Source: Clostridium beijerinckii (lineage in GTDB: Bacteria; Bacillota; Clostridia; Clostridiales; Clostridiaceae). From it: DNA of 64,000 nucleotides. Positions 48,753 through 57,927 of this stretch are shown one piece after another (within the stretch, counting starts at the first letter, position 1; each line of letters begins with the position of its first letter). The DNA is taken from contig CP029329.1 in the NCBI GenBank assembly GCA_003129525.1, positions 2,712,501 through 2,776,500 of the forward strand. The letters run 5' to 3'. The position numbers and the translations under genes are program-made. The notes beneath the pieces are model-generated. The model made no database searches, was not told the origin of the DNA, and worked only from the letters and a program-made list of their open reading frames with translations.

Positions 48753-50369
48753 ATGATAAAAAGAACAAACAAAATTGCATCAGTATTAGTTGTAGTAGCT
48801 ATTATTTCAGTGGTAGGGTCAATACAGGCAAAGGCGGAGACTTATCCTAGAATACTATCAGAGGAAGGAACCATTTATGAAGCGGCTGCCTATAAGGAAG
48901 GAAAGTTTTATATTGATGGTAAGACTAAAGATGTGGAAAACGAAGGCGTATATTATTTAAATAGAGATAAATATACTGAAATTAGTGATATAGATACTGG
49001 AATAGAATTTGATGGAACATATTCAGATAGATATATTGAATTGAGCGATGGTGATTATTATTTAGATATGTCAAATAGTGAAATATCTGAAAGTAGCTTA
49101 ACAGAGGATGCCATAGATGCTGCTGCTGTTGCTTTAAGAAAGAATGTAAGAGCCACGGCAGACGACAGATATACTAATATAAAAAATAATTTAGTTGAAA
49201 TTCCTAAAACTAAATTCGGTGAAAGTTGGTACGGCACTAATTATGATGATTATACTGTTTATACAGATTCAAAGGGGAATTATATAGATGCAGATTATAA
49301 TTTAGGTAAAATTAAAGTAATAACAACATCAGCAAGTAATACTATCACATTAACCAATACAGAGGATAAAAGAGAAGGAACTACAGTACATGTTTCAGAT
49401 TCTAATGTACTTGGACAAGATGAAGATTATATATATAGAACTATAAAAATTACCATTGAAAGTGATGAAATAATAAGTAAAATAGATGGAATCGATGTAA
49501 ATGGTGGGGATGCATTCGATACAAGTGAAAATGATGGAAAGACAGTAAGCTTTTTAGCTATACAAAAGATTTCAAAGGAGCAAGCTGAAGATAAGATAGA
49601 CGGCGCTAATTATGCTAAAACAGCAGTTACATATGTACTTTCAGGAACAGATGGAGTATCAATAAGTTTACTTGATAATGCAAATATAAGTATAGCAGGA
49701 GGCTATATAGTACAATATATAGAAGAGTCTGGATTACTAACTATTCAAACCATTTCATTATATGAAGAGAGAGGAAATCAAAACTATGTCTATGCTTGTA
49801 ATGTTGAGACAGAAGAAATTACAGATATGGATATTGATATTCATGGCAACATTTGGAAAACAAAAGGCGGATTTACATATAAATTTGATAATTATAGCGA
49901 ATGGGATAAGATGTATAAAATAGATGGATCTATGGATAGATTATCTGTTTATGATGAAAATCATATGATACTTTGGAGTGAAGATGTTGATATTTACTCA
50001 ATAAAAGTAAATGATACAAAAGAGGCAGTAGCTGAAGTAGTTGAATCAGAAAAAGTTTTAGATGGAAAGCTTGGATGGATTCAAAATACTGATGGAAGTT
50101 GGAATTATAATAAAGTAGAAGGTATTAAAGCTACAGGATGGCTTTATGACATAAATCAATGGTATTATTTAAATTCTTCTGGAATAATGCAAATAGACTG
50201 GATTAAAGAAAATAACAATTGGTATTATCTAAGTGAAAGTGGAGCTATGAAAATTGGATGGTTGAGTGATAATAGGAAATGGTATTATTTAAATACATTA
50301 GGAGAAATGCTTCATGATACTATAATTGATGGATATAAATTAGGAGCCAATGGAGATTTTATTCAATAA
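48753..50369 (+). CDS. Iron-regulated secreted wall-binding protein
   Basis: 538 residues. A signal peptide (1-27; ending SIQAKA) is followed by an N-terminal region of unknown fold (28-440) homologous to the 44182 protein and three or four GW-type wall-binding repeats (about 447-525; GWIQNTDGSWNY, GWLYDINQWYY, GWLSDNRKWYY). AGGAGG precedes the ATG. Its promoter carries a near-perfect Fur box and AraC-type repeats, almost identical to those of the siderophore ABC operon directly downstream. I infer that this is a surface component of iron acquisition, for example binding ferric siderophore or haem at the wall. No known haem motif (NEAT) is seen. It lacks any hydrolase domain. Confidence 0.87.
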   Translation: MIKRTNKIASVLVVVAIISVVGSIQAKAETYPRILSEEGTIYEAAAYKEGKFYIDGKTKDVENEGVYYLNRDKYTEISDIDTGIEFDGTYSDRYIELSDGDYYLDMSNSEISESSLTEDAIDAAAVALRKNVRATADDRYTNIKNNLVEIPKTKFGESWYGTNYDDYTVYTDSKGNYIDADYNLGKIKVITTSASNTITLTNTEDKREGTTVHVSDSNVLGQDEDYIYRTIKITIESDEIISKIDGIDVNGGDAFDTSENDGKTVSFLAIQKISKEQAEDKIDGANYAKTAVTYVLSGTDGVSISLLDNANISIAGGYIVQYIEESGLLTIQTISLYEERGNQNYVYACNVETEEITDMDIDIHGNIWKTKGGFTYKFDNYSEWDKMYKIDGSMDRLSVYDENHMILWSEDVDIYSIKVNDTKEAVAEVVESEKVLDGKLGWIQNTDGSWNYNKVEGIKATGWLYDINQWYYLNSSGIMQIDWIKENNNWYYLSESGAMKIGWLSDNRKWYYLNTLGEMLHDTIIDGYKLGANGDFIQ

Positions 50370-50381
50370 TTATAGAATAAT

Positions 50382-50448
50382 CAAATCAGGTGTAAAAATA
50401 ATTAAATCAGGTGCAACTATTGAATTGATAATGAATATCATATACAAT
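50382..50448 (+). promoter_or_regulatory. Iron-regulated promoter 2: AraC direct repeats plus Fur box
   Basis: TTGAAT (50420-50425), a 17-base spacer identical to promoter 1 (TGATAATGAATATCATA), TACAAT (50443-50448). Direct repeats AAATCAGGTGTAA and AAATCAGGTGCAA start 21 bp apart (50383 and 50404). It drives the ABC operon. Confidence 0.87.
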
Positions 50449-50498
50449 TAACTTCATTGACAATACATAGAATATGAATTCAGAAAGGAAGATATAAT

Positions 50499-51452
50499 AT
50501 GAAAAAAATTTCAATATTAAAAAAATTTCTAGCAGTTTGCATAACATCAATGCTCTTTGTTGGATGTACAAATACAAACACTTCTACAGTGAAAGAGGAA
50601 AAGAAAACTATTAAAGTAACTGATGTTAAAGGAGACGTTGAAATCCCAGAAAATCCTGAAAGAATAGTTGACTTAAGCGGTAATAGTGATGTTTTATCAA
50701 TTTTAGGATATAAGGTAATAGGAACTGCTAATAGTGATGCTTATGACTATAAAAAATTTCCTACATATTTAGAGGATACATTAAAAGGGGCTACAATACT
50801 TGGTTATAGCATGCAAGATACTATGGACGTTGAAGCAATAATGAATTTAAATCCTGATTTAATTGTAATTTCAACAGTACAGGAAAAACTGTACGATCAA
50901 TTAAGTGAAATTGCTCCTACAGTAATGATTAAATTAGAAGCATTAAATTGGAAGGACGATGTTAAGACTTTTGCAAAAACTTTTAATAAAGAAGAAGTAG
51001 CAAACACTTGGATTGAAAATTATGATAAAAAGGCAAAGGAAGTAGGAAATAAGATTAAAGAAGCTCAAGGTACAAATACAACTTATTTATCTTTCTTAGC
51101 TAGTGGCGGCCAATTTTATGTATTCGATGGAGCAGGATTTGGTAGTGTTTTATATGAAGATTTAGGATTAAGTAAACCAGCAGGTATGCCACAGCAAAAA
51201 GATATAAGTTTACCAGTTGTAACTTATGAAGGTTTGGCAAAAATTATGGCAGATAATATATTTGCCATTGCAACAGATGAAGATTTAAAAGTTCTTGAAG
51301 GAAATGCAATGTGGAATAACATACCAGCTGTGAAGAACGGTAAGGTTGTCAAATTACCTTCTTCACCTTACTTTAATCAAGGGTATAGTCCAATAGGAAG
51401 AGAAAAACTTTTAGATGAAATTATGGAGAAGTTAAATGAAAAAGAGCAATAG
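50499..51452 (+). CDS. Ferric-siderophore ABC transporter, substrate-binding lipoprotein
   Basis: 317 residues. Lipoprotein signal with lipobox LFVGC (Cys about 23). The mature part is a type III (FecB/FhuD-like) binding protein: ENPERIVDLSGNSDVLSILG, ADNIFAIATDE and AIMNLNPDLIVIST. It captures ferric siderophore outside the membrane and delivers it to the permeases encoded next. GAAAGGA precedes the ATG. The gene overlaps the first permease gene by 17 bases. Expression should be repressed by Fur and activated by the AraC regulator. Confidence 0.94.
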   Translation: MKKISILKKFLAVCITSMLFVGCTNTNTSTVKEEKKTIKVTDVKGDVEIPENPERIVDLSGNSDVLSILGYKVIGTANSDAYDYKKFPTYLEDTLKGATILGYSMQDTMDVEAIMNLNPDLIVISTVQEKLYDQLSEIAPTVMIKLEALNWKDDVKTFAKTFNKEEVANTWIENYDKKAKEVGNKIKEAQGTNTTYLSFLASGGQFYVFDGAGFGSVLYEDLGLSKPAGMPQQKDISLPVVTYEGLAKIMADNIFAIATDEDLKVLEGNAMWNNIPAVKNGKVVKLPSSPYFNQGYSPIGREKLLDEIMEKLNEKEQ

Positions 51453-52428
51453 AAATACAATAACTTTTATAGTTTGTAGTATTTTTATTCTAATAAGTGG
51501 GTTAATCCTAGGCATAAGCCTAGGAGCCACCCAGATTGGCATTTCAGAAATATGGCATAGTATTTTTAATTATAGTGAAAAACTTGAACTTGTGTTAGTT
51601 AGAGATGTACGTATTCCAAGAGCTCTATGTGTATTGTTTACAGGAGGGATTTTAGGAGTAACAGGAGCTATGATTCAAGGAGTTACGAGAAATCCAATAG
51701 CAGAACCTTCACTTCTTGGTGTAAGTCAAGGAGCTACATTAGTTGTTGCCATATTTTATGCGGTTGGAATTTCAATAAATACTACAAATGTTATGATAGC
51801 TTCATTAATTGGAGCAATATTCAGTGGAATTATAGTAATAGGATTTATATCAAGAAAAGCAAATAATAATTCAATTAGTAAAATACTATTGGCAGGAACT
51901 GCTATGAGTACATTTTTTATTTCTCTTACAACTATTTCAGGGCTTTTATCAAATCAGTCTCAACTTATTGCTTTTTGGGTGGCTGGAGGTTTTAGAAATG
52001 CAACCTGGTCAGATTTTAAATTAGCTTTTGTAGTTGGAATAGCTGGCTTAATAATAGCTATTTTACTTTCAAAGAAAATAAATATATTAAGCCTTGGAGA
52101 TGATGTAGCAATAAGTTTAGGCCAAAATCCTCAAAGAATAAGATTGATAACTTTACTTGTTATGATACCAATGTGTGCAGCAGCAGTTGCTGTTGGTAAA
52201 AATATTGGCTTTGTAGGACTTATAGTTCCACAGATTGTAAGAAAAATCTTAGGAGAAGATTATAGAAAAAATATACCTTGTTCTTTTTTACTGGGAGCAG
52301 TGCTTTTAACCTATTCTGATATTGCTGCAAGAATGGTTTATAATCCTTATGAAACTCCAATTGGAATATTTACAGCACTTATAGGAGTTCCATTCTTCAT
52401 AGCTATAGCAAGAAAGGAGAAAGGCTAA
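51436..52428 (+). CDS. FecCD-family iron-siderophore permease 1
   Basis: 330 residues with nine or ten membrane helices. VRIPRALCVLFTGGILGVTG, GAMIQGVTRNPIAEPSLLGV and the ATPase-contact region VGLIVPQIVRKILG are typical of FecCD permeases. It forms a heterodimeric channel with the next gene product. It overlaps the binding-protein gene and is followed after one base by permease 2. Confidence 0.95.
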   Translation: MKKSNRNTITFIVCSIFILISGLILGISLGATQIGISEIWHSIFNYSEKLELVLVRDVRIPRALCVLFTGGILGVTGAMIQGVTRNPIAEPSLLGVSQGATLVVAIFYAVGISINTTNVMIASLIGAIFSGIIVIGFISRKANNNSISKILLAGTAMSTFFISLTTISGLLSNQSQLIAFWVAGGFRNATWSDFKLAFVVGIAGLIIAILLSKKINILSLGDDVAISLGQNPQRIRLITLLVMIPMCAAAVAVGKNIGFVGLIVPQIVRKILGEDYRKNIPCSFLLGAVLLTYSDIAARMVYNPYETPIGIFTALIGVPFFIAIARKEKG

Positions 52429-52429
52429 T

Positions 52430-53437
52430 ATGAAAAAGAGAAGCTTTAAAATAACAGCTTTAATATTGCTAACTCTACTGTGTATATCTTTAATTTTATA
52501 TTTAAGCTGGGGTAGTTATAAAATATTACCTTTAGATATTCTAAAAACTCTATTAGGTCAAGGAACGAAACTACAAAATGCAGCACTTTTAAATAACAGG
52601 ATTCCCAGAATGTTAGTTGGAATTTCAGTAGGTATAGCCTTATCCACAGCTGGTGCCTTGCTACAGACTATAACCAAAAATGAATTAGCTGATTCTGGAA
52701 TAATAGGTATCAATGCAGGAGCAGCAGTTGCAGCAGTTATTTTTATATCTTTAAAAACTGAAGACTATTATAGCGAGCTTGGTAACTTATCTATTTATGT
52801 ATTACCTTTTATGGCTATTTTAGGTGCAGGTATTTCAGCAATTATAATTTACTTTTTATCAAGTAGGGATAGAGTTAGGCCAAAGAGATTACTACTTATA
52901 GGACTTGGAATAAATGCAGGATTAAATGCTTTTATAACCTTTTTTACTTTTAGAGGTGGGGTTAGTGATTACAACAGAGTACTGATTTGGATATCTGGAA
53001 GTCTTTGGGGAGCTAGCTGGAATTATGCAAAAATAATAATTCCATTAGTTTTTATAATGTTTACCCTAGTACTTATAAATCATAAAAAGTTAGATGTTCT
53101 TAATTTATCAGATGAACATGCAATTTGCCTTGGGCTTAATTTAAATAAGGAAAGAAAAAGGTTTTTAACCTTTGTGGTTATTCTTGCAGGCGCCGCTACA
53201 GCCTTTGCTGGGAATGTAGGATTTATCGGATTAATATCTCCACATATAGCAAGAAAGTTAGTTGGACCGTATCATAAAAACTTTATTGTAGTATCTGCCA
53301 TTATAAGTATAATAATAATTTTATTCGCAGATGCAATTTCAAAAAATTTATTTTCTCCAATTGAAATACCTGTGGGGATAACAATTTCAATACTTGGAGT
53401 ACCATATTTTATTTATTTAATGATGAAGGAGAAATAG
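52430..53437 (+). CDS. FecCD-family iron-siderophore permease 2
   Basis: 335 residues, same fold as permease 1. RIPRMLVGISVGIALSTAGA, NELADSGIIGINAGAAVA and FIGLISPHIARKLVG are the matching motifs. GGAGAAAGG in the end of the preceding gene is its ribosome site. The ATPase gene starts right after its stop codon. Confidence 0.95.
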   Translation: MKKRSFKITALILLTLLCISLILYLSWGSYKILPLDILKTLLGQGTKLQNAALLNNRIPRMLVGISVGIALSTAGALLQTITKNELADSGIIGINAGAAVAAVIFISLKTEDYYSELGNLSIYVLPFMAILGAGISAIIIYFLSSRDRVRPKRLLLIGLGINAGLNAFITFFTFRGGVSDYNRVLIWISGSLWGASWNYAKIIIPLVFIMFTLVLINHKKLDVLNLSDEHAICLGLNLNKERKRFLTFVVILAGAATAFAGNVGFIGLISPHIARKLVGPYHKNFIVVSAIISIIIILFADAISKNLFSPIEIPVGITISILGVPYFIYLMMKEK

Positions 53438-54226
53438 ATGGAAGCGATTTGTGTAAAAAATTTATCCGTAGCCTATGAAGATAACTTAATAATAGATAAT
53501 ATGAATCTTTCAATTCCTAAAGGAGAAATAAGTATAATCATAGGGGCAAATGGATGTGGAAAATCAACTTTGCTAAAAACCATAGGAAGAATAATAAAGC
53601 CAAGAACAGGCGAAATTTTTATAAATGAAAAGAATATTAAAAAGCAAAAGGAAAAGCATATAGCAACTCAAGTTGCCTTCCTGCCTCAAGGACCAATTTG
53701 CCCAAGTGGAATTACAGTTGGCGAATTAGTTTCTTATGGAAGATTCCCACATCAAAAAATGATTGGGGGCCTAAGCATCCATGATAAAGAAATTATAGAA
53801 TGGGCAATAGAGGAAACAGGACTTAAGGATTTTGCAGATAAAGAAATTGAAAATTTATCTGGAGGGCAAAGGCAAAGAGCCTGGATTGCAATGACCTTAG
53901 CTCAGGAAACAGATATAATCATGTTAGATGAGCCAACAACTTATTTAGATATGTCATATCAACTTGAAGTACTAGAAGTATTAGAAAGATTAAATAAAAA
54001 AAATAATATTACTGTTGTTATAGTACTTCATGAATTAAATAATGCCTGCAGATTTGCAAGCAATATTATTGGACTAAAGCAGGGGAAAATTATTTGCAAG
54101 GGTATTCCTAAAGAAGTTATAACTGCAGAAAATTTAAGAGAAATTTATGGAATAGATGTTAAGTTACAATTAAGTAAAAATGGTCAGTATCCAATATGCG
54201 TAGAATATGAACTTATGAGAGGATAA
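53438..54226 (+). CDS. Iron-siderophore ABC transporter ATP-binding protein
   Basis: 262 residues. Walker A GANGCGKSTLL, Q-loop QVAFLPQG, signature LSGGQRQRAWIAM, Walker B IIMLDEPTTYLDM and the switch His in VIVLHELN are all intact. LPQGPICPSGITVGELVSYGRFPH is characteristic of the FepC/FhuC group. It powers import through the two FecCD permeases. Confidence 0.96.
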   Translation: MEAICVKNLSVAYEDNLIIDNMNLSIPKGEISIIIGANGCGKSTLLKTIGRIIKPRTGEIFINEKNIKKQKEKHIATQVAFLPQGPICPSGITVGELVSYGRFPHQKMIGGLSIHDKEIIEWAIEETGLKDFADKEIENLSGGQRQRAWIAMTLAQETDIIMLDEPTTYLDMSYQLEVLEVLERLNKKNNITVVIVLHELNNACRFASNIIGLKQGKIICKGIPKEVITAENLREIYGIDVKLQLSKNGQYPICVEYELMRG

Positions 54227-54227
54227 A

Positions 54228-55448
54228 ATGAAAAATAAAAATTTTATTATAATTGTTATTGGCCAGATAATATCTTTATTTGGAAATGCAATTCAAAGAT
54301 TTTGTATGTCCTTATATATTCTAGATTTAACTGGAAGTGCTGCAGTTTTTTCAAGAATATTAGCCATATCAACTATTCCATATATATTATTTGCACCAAT
54401 TTCAGGATTACTTGCAGATACAGTAAATAGAAAAAAGATAATGGTTTATCTTGATTTTGTAAGTGCAGCGTTAATGGCTATCTATGGAGTAATACTAATA
54501 AGTGGAAGAGATAACACAGTGATAGTAGCCAGTGTAATGTTTATGTTATCAGTTATCTATACTTTATATAGTCCGGCTGTTACTGCATCTATTCCCCAAA
54601 TCGTTGAAAAGGAAAAATTAGCTTCAGCTAATGGAATAATTCAACAAGTTGGATCTATCGTTAACTTACTTGGACCAATAATTGCGGGTTTATTATATAG
54701 TTTTATTGGAATAAAAATGGTGGTAATATTAAATGCTATCAGCTTTTTATTATCAGCTATTTTAGAGTTATTTTTAGATATTCCTAATTTAAGAGTAAAA
54801 GAAAAATTTAAAAATCCTCTTTTAAAATCTATTACGGAAATGAAAAAAAGCTTTATATATTTGAAAGAAAAAAAGAAAGTAGTATTAGGAATAATAGTTT
54901 CCTATGCACTCACTAATATTTTTGTAGTACCAATTTTAAGTATTGTGACTCCTTATTTTATTAATATAAAAATGAATATGCCTTCAAGTATATATGGTTT
55001 CATAGAGGCAATATTTGTTTTAGGGATGATAATAGGAGGTCTTATAATAACTTTTAAACCTAAATTATTTAAAATGAAAAAATTACATAAAACTATGTAT
55101 CCTATGATAATAGCTATGATAATTATGGGAATCGCTACGTGCTTAAATACAGAAAATAAATTATTGATTTTAGCACTTTATTCTATTGGAGGTTTTGGAA
55201 TAATGTTATCTTTAGCCTTATCTAATATTATATCTTTAACTCATATTCAAGAAGAGGTAAGAGGAGATATGCTTGGAAAGGTCAGTGCTTTTTCTACTGC
55301 AGTAGCTACAGTAAGTGTAACACCTGGACAGCTCTTTTATGGACAATTAATAGATTTAAATTTTAGTCTTTTTAATATTTTAATATTAACTTCTATTTTT
55401 AGTATAGGAGTAGTTATGTTTATAAAATGGAATGTTAGGAATGCTTAA
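54228..55448 (+). CDS. MFS transporter in the iron operon, possible siderophore exporter
   Basis: 406 residues, 12 helices. LFGNAIQRFCMSLYILDLTG at the N-terminus and PISGLLADTVNRKKIM (MFS loop 2-3 motif) resemble the MFS_3/EntS group. It starts one base after the ATPase gene's stop, so it belongs to the iron operon. Exporters of this group release siderophores made by the cell or remove iron-free ligand after uptake. No siderophore biosynthesis gene is in this window, so recycling or export of a product made elsewhere are both possible. No terminator was recognised after it. Confidence 0.9.
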   Translation: MKNKNFIIIVIGQIISLFGNAIQRFCMSLYILDLTGSAAVFSRILAISTIPYILFAPISGLLADTVNRKKIMVYLDFVSAALMAIYGVILISGRDNTVIVASVMFMLSVIYTLYSPAVTASIPQIVEKEKLASANGIIQQVGSIVNLLGPIIAGLLYSFIGIKMVVILNAISFLLSAILELFLDIPNLRVKEKFKNPLLKSITEMKKSFIYLKEKKKVVLGIIVSYALTNIFVVPILSIVTPYFINIKMNMPSSIYGFIEAIFVLGMIIGGLIITFKPKLFKMKKLHKTMYPMIIAMIIMGIATCLNTENKLLILALYSIGGFGIMLSLALSNIISLTHIQEEVRGDMLGKVSAFSTAVATVSVTPGQLFYGQLIDLNFSLFNILILTSIFSIGVVMFIKWNVRNA

Positions 55449-55592
55449 TTTTTCTAATCTACATAAAAACAGTATTTTGGGATTTAGCAAAGGAAATGAA
55501 GGGGAAGTTAAAAAGAACCTATAGAGATATAAAATCACAATTAATACCTTAAGTAGCTTAGTTATGTTAAGGTCAATTAATATACTTATTAA

Positions 55593-55903
55593 CTAATTCA
55601 TAGCATCTATTTTTGTTTGAATATTATCAAGTTTTTTTAGATAATATTCTTTTTTATTAGTTTTATTGCTATTTGTATCATTAGTGTTTTGATTTGTTGT
55701 ATTATTTGGGGGATTTGAAGTTTCATCTTTATCAGTATCTTGATTATTCGATTTATCTTCAGGTGCTGAATTATCATTTTGGTTATTTTTTGTAATATTC
55801 TTATTTTGATTATTTGGTGTATTTGGGGTGTTTTGAGCGCATCCAATAACAAAAATTGTACTACATATTATTATAGGTATAATAACTATATATTACTAAG
55901 CAT
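55593..55903 (-). pseudogene. Broken small lipoprotein gene
   Basis: On the minus strand a frame from about 55892 to the stop at 55593-55595 reads IVIIPIIICSTIFVIGCAQN. That is a lipoprotein signal with lipobox VIGC (Cys codon 55841-55839). About 80 Asn/Thr/Asp-rich residues follow, ending KKLDNIQTKIDAMN. The frame has no start codon before a TAA at 55893-55895. An ATG at 55903 (MLSNI) is in another frame, so a one-base indel has probably separated start from body. It could be a small sporulation or surface lipoprotein; not identified. The rest of the 600-base gap shows nothing more. Confidence 0.5.
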
Positions 55904-56051
55904 TTCTCAAGGCAGTTGTTTTAGGATTTAAAATTACTTTTAATTTAATAAGTTTCTATATATTAAGTTTTAAAATCAAAAATTCAATCATATTATAAAT
56001 TAATTATTATGTTTAAATAAAATGTATTTATGATGAGGTGTATAAATCCAT

Positions 56052-57464
56052 ATGAAGAATCTTAATATAAAAAAGCTTTTTAAAAGTGAAGCTATAGGGA
56101 AAATTACTATTTTTGCAGGTTTAATTGTACTAATATATTTAATTATTTCATTATACTTTGTTAATCATTACTTTTTTAATACAGTAATAAATGGCGTAAA
56201 TGTATCATTAAAAGCGCATGATGATTCTAATAACATAATTAGAAATTATATTAAAGATTATAAGTTACAGTTGATTGAGAGAAATGGAGAAACAGAAGAA
56301 ATAATAGGACAAAATATAGAAATGTTATACAATGAAAAAAATGATATTTCAAAAATTATAAAAATACAAAATTCATTTAAATGGATAAGTTCATTATTAA
56401 AGGAACAAGATTATTATTTAGATAATTTGTTTTTGTATAATAAAGATAATTTAGAAAATGAAATAAATGAATTAAATTGTTTAAATAAAGATATTATAGA
56501 ACCCCAAAATGTAAAGTTTATGTACTCAAATGGTTTGTATGAAGTAATGAAAGAAGTGTATGGAAATAAGATATACACAGATAAACTAAAAAAAGCTATA
56601 GAAATGAGTATATTAAATGGAAAAACAAAATTAGATTTAGATAAAAATCTTTGTTATGAAAATCCAAATTACACTTCAATTTTAGATAAAACTACGGAAA
56701 CTAAGAATTTACTAAATAAGTATGTAGGAACAAAAATAAATTATATATTTGGAAATGAAAATGAAATATTAGATAGTAATATAATAAATCATTGGCTTAG
56801 TGTTGATGATAAATTAGAAGTAGTAATAAATGAAAAAGCAGTTAATGAATATGTGAAAGAATTGAGCAAAAAATATGACACAGTTGGCATAGCAAGAAAA
56901 ATTAAAGCATCTACAAATAAAATAGTAGAAGTTAAAGGCGGATTTTATGGATGGAAAATTAATTGTGCCGCTGAAACAAAAGCATTGTTGGAAAACATAA
57001 GACTTGGTGAATTACTTCAAAAAGAACCTATATATACTCAAAGGGCTTTAGCTAGGGATAAAGATGGCATAGATAATATGGATGATATAGGGAAGACTTA
57101 TGTAGAAATTAATATAACAAGGCAACATTTATGGTTTTATAAGGATGGAAAGCTTATAACTCAAGGTGATGTAGTAACAGGTGATCCCAATAAAGGAAAT
57201 TCTACTAATGTTGGAAGCTATATGCTTAATTATAAGGAAAAAGGATCAATTTTAAATGGTCCGAATTATGAATCTGAAGTAACTTATTGGATGCCTTTTA
57301 ACGGAAATATAGGAATACATGATGCAAGTTGGAGATATTCTTTTGGAGGAAACATATATAAGAGTAATGGAACCCATGGATGTGTAAATGCCCCGTTATA
57401 TTTAGCTAAAACAATTTTTGATAATATAGAAGATGGAACTCCTATTATTTGCTATGAAGAATAG
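56052..57464 (+). CDS. L,D-transpeptidase (YkuD) with N-terminal membrane anchor
   Basis: 470 residues. One membrane segment (about 19-40; ITIFAGLIVLIYLIISLYF), a long extracellular region (about 45-340) in the position of PG_binding_4-type domains, and a C-terminal YkuD domain (about 350-470). The catalytic motif is present as GIHDASWRY followed by NGTHGCVNAP, with the usual Ser before HGC replaced by Thr. ITRQHLWFYKDGKL is the domain's opening. It makes 3-3 cross-links or attaches proteins in peptidoglycan. The start follows GATGAGGTG; isolated gene. Confidence 0.93.
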   Translation: MKNLNIKKLFKSEAIGKITIFAGLIVLIYLIISLYFVNHYFFNTVINGVNVSLKAHDDSNNIIRNYIKDYKLQLIERNGETEEIIGQNIEMLYNEKNDISKIIKIQNSFKWISSLLKEQDYYLDNLFLYNKDNLENEINELNCLNKDIIEPQNVKFMYSNGLYEVMKEVYGNKIYTDKLKKAIEMSILNGKTKLDLDKNLCYENPNYTSILDKTTETKNLLNKYVGTKINYIFGNENEILDSNIINHWLSVDDKLEVVINEKAVNEYVKELSKKYDTVGIARKIKASTNKIVEVKGGFYGWKINCAAETKALLENIRLGELLQKEPIYTQRALARDKDGIDNMDDIGKTYVEINITRQHLWFYKDGKLITQGDVVTGDPNKGNSTNVGSYMLNYKEKGSILNGPNYESEVTYWMPFNGNIGIHDASWRYSFGGNIYKSNGTHGCVNAPLYLAKTIFDNIEDGTPIICYEE

Positions 57465-57619
57465 AAATATAAATAAAAAAGTGTAATAATAAGCAGAAAA
57501 ATTTACAGGGAAAATATTCAGAATAAGTATCTCAACAAAGAGGTAATCAACCTAAAAAATAACATCCTTTAAATTGATTATAATTTTTATTGTATGATTT
57601 AGTTTTTAACATAATTTAA

Positions 57620-57694
57620 TTATACAATGAGTGTGAGTTCTTCAGAATTCACATTTTTTTCTCTTTGACTAGCTTTTATTTTATCATCATCCAT
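57620..57694 (-). CDS. Possible 24-residue peptide
   Basis: Reads MDDDKIKASQREKNVNSEEL then TLIV. It is preceded at 9 bases by a perfect AAGGAGGAG ribosome site (57712-57704), which is striking in an otherwise gene-poor gap (57465-57927). The product is hydrophilic, without signal or membrane segment. It may be a real small protein or the truncated start of a lost gene; the frame ends at TAA 57622-57620. Confidence 0.4.
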   Translation of the reverse strand: MDDDKIKASQREKNVNSEELTLIV

Positions 57695-57927
57695 AATATT
57701 AAACTCCTCCTTGAATTTATTATTGTGAATTTAAAGTTTTAAACTCCTATTTAAATTTTCTGTTATTATATGTAATTATTCATTGGTAGCAAGAAAAGTA
57801 ATAAATGCAATTTTGGGGCGGACTTAGTTGATTTATAATATTTTAACTTGATGAAATTTTAATTTATGATATAGTATTATAGTAAAATATTTAATAAAAG
57901 TTTTAACAATTTAAAAGGAGTAATTAT

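Noticed and set aside
48753..50369. Calling the wall-binding paralogs amidases
   Set aside because: Proteins with these repeats are often labelled amidase, but neither has a catalytic amidase domain in the readable sequence; only the wall-binding repeats support the name.
55637..55852. Minus-strand 71-codon Ile/Gln/Lys-rich frame
   Set aside because: It is an alternative frame of the broken lipoprotein; the frame containing the lipobox is the protein-like one.
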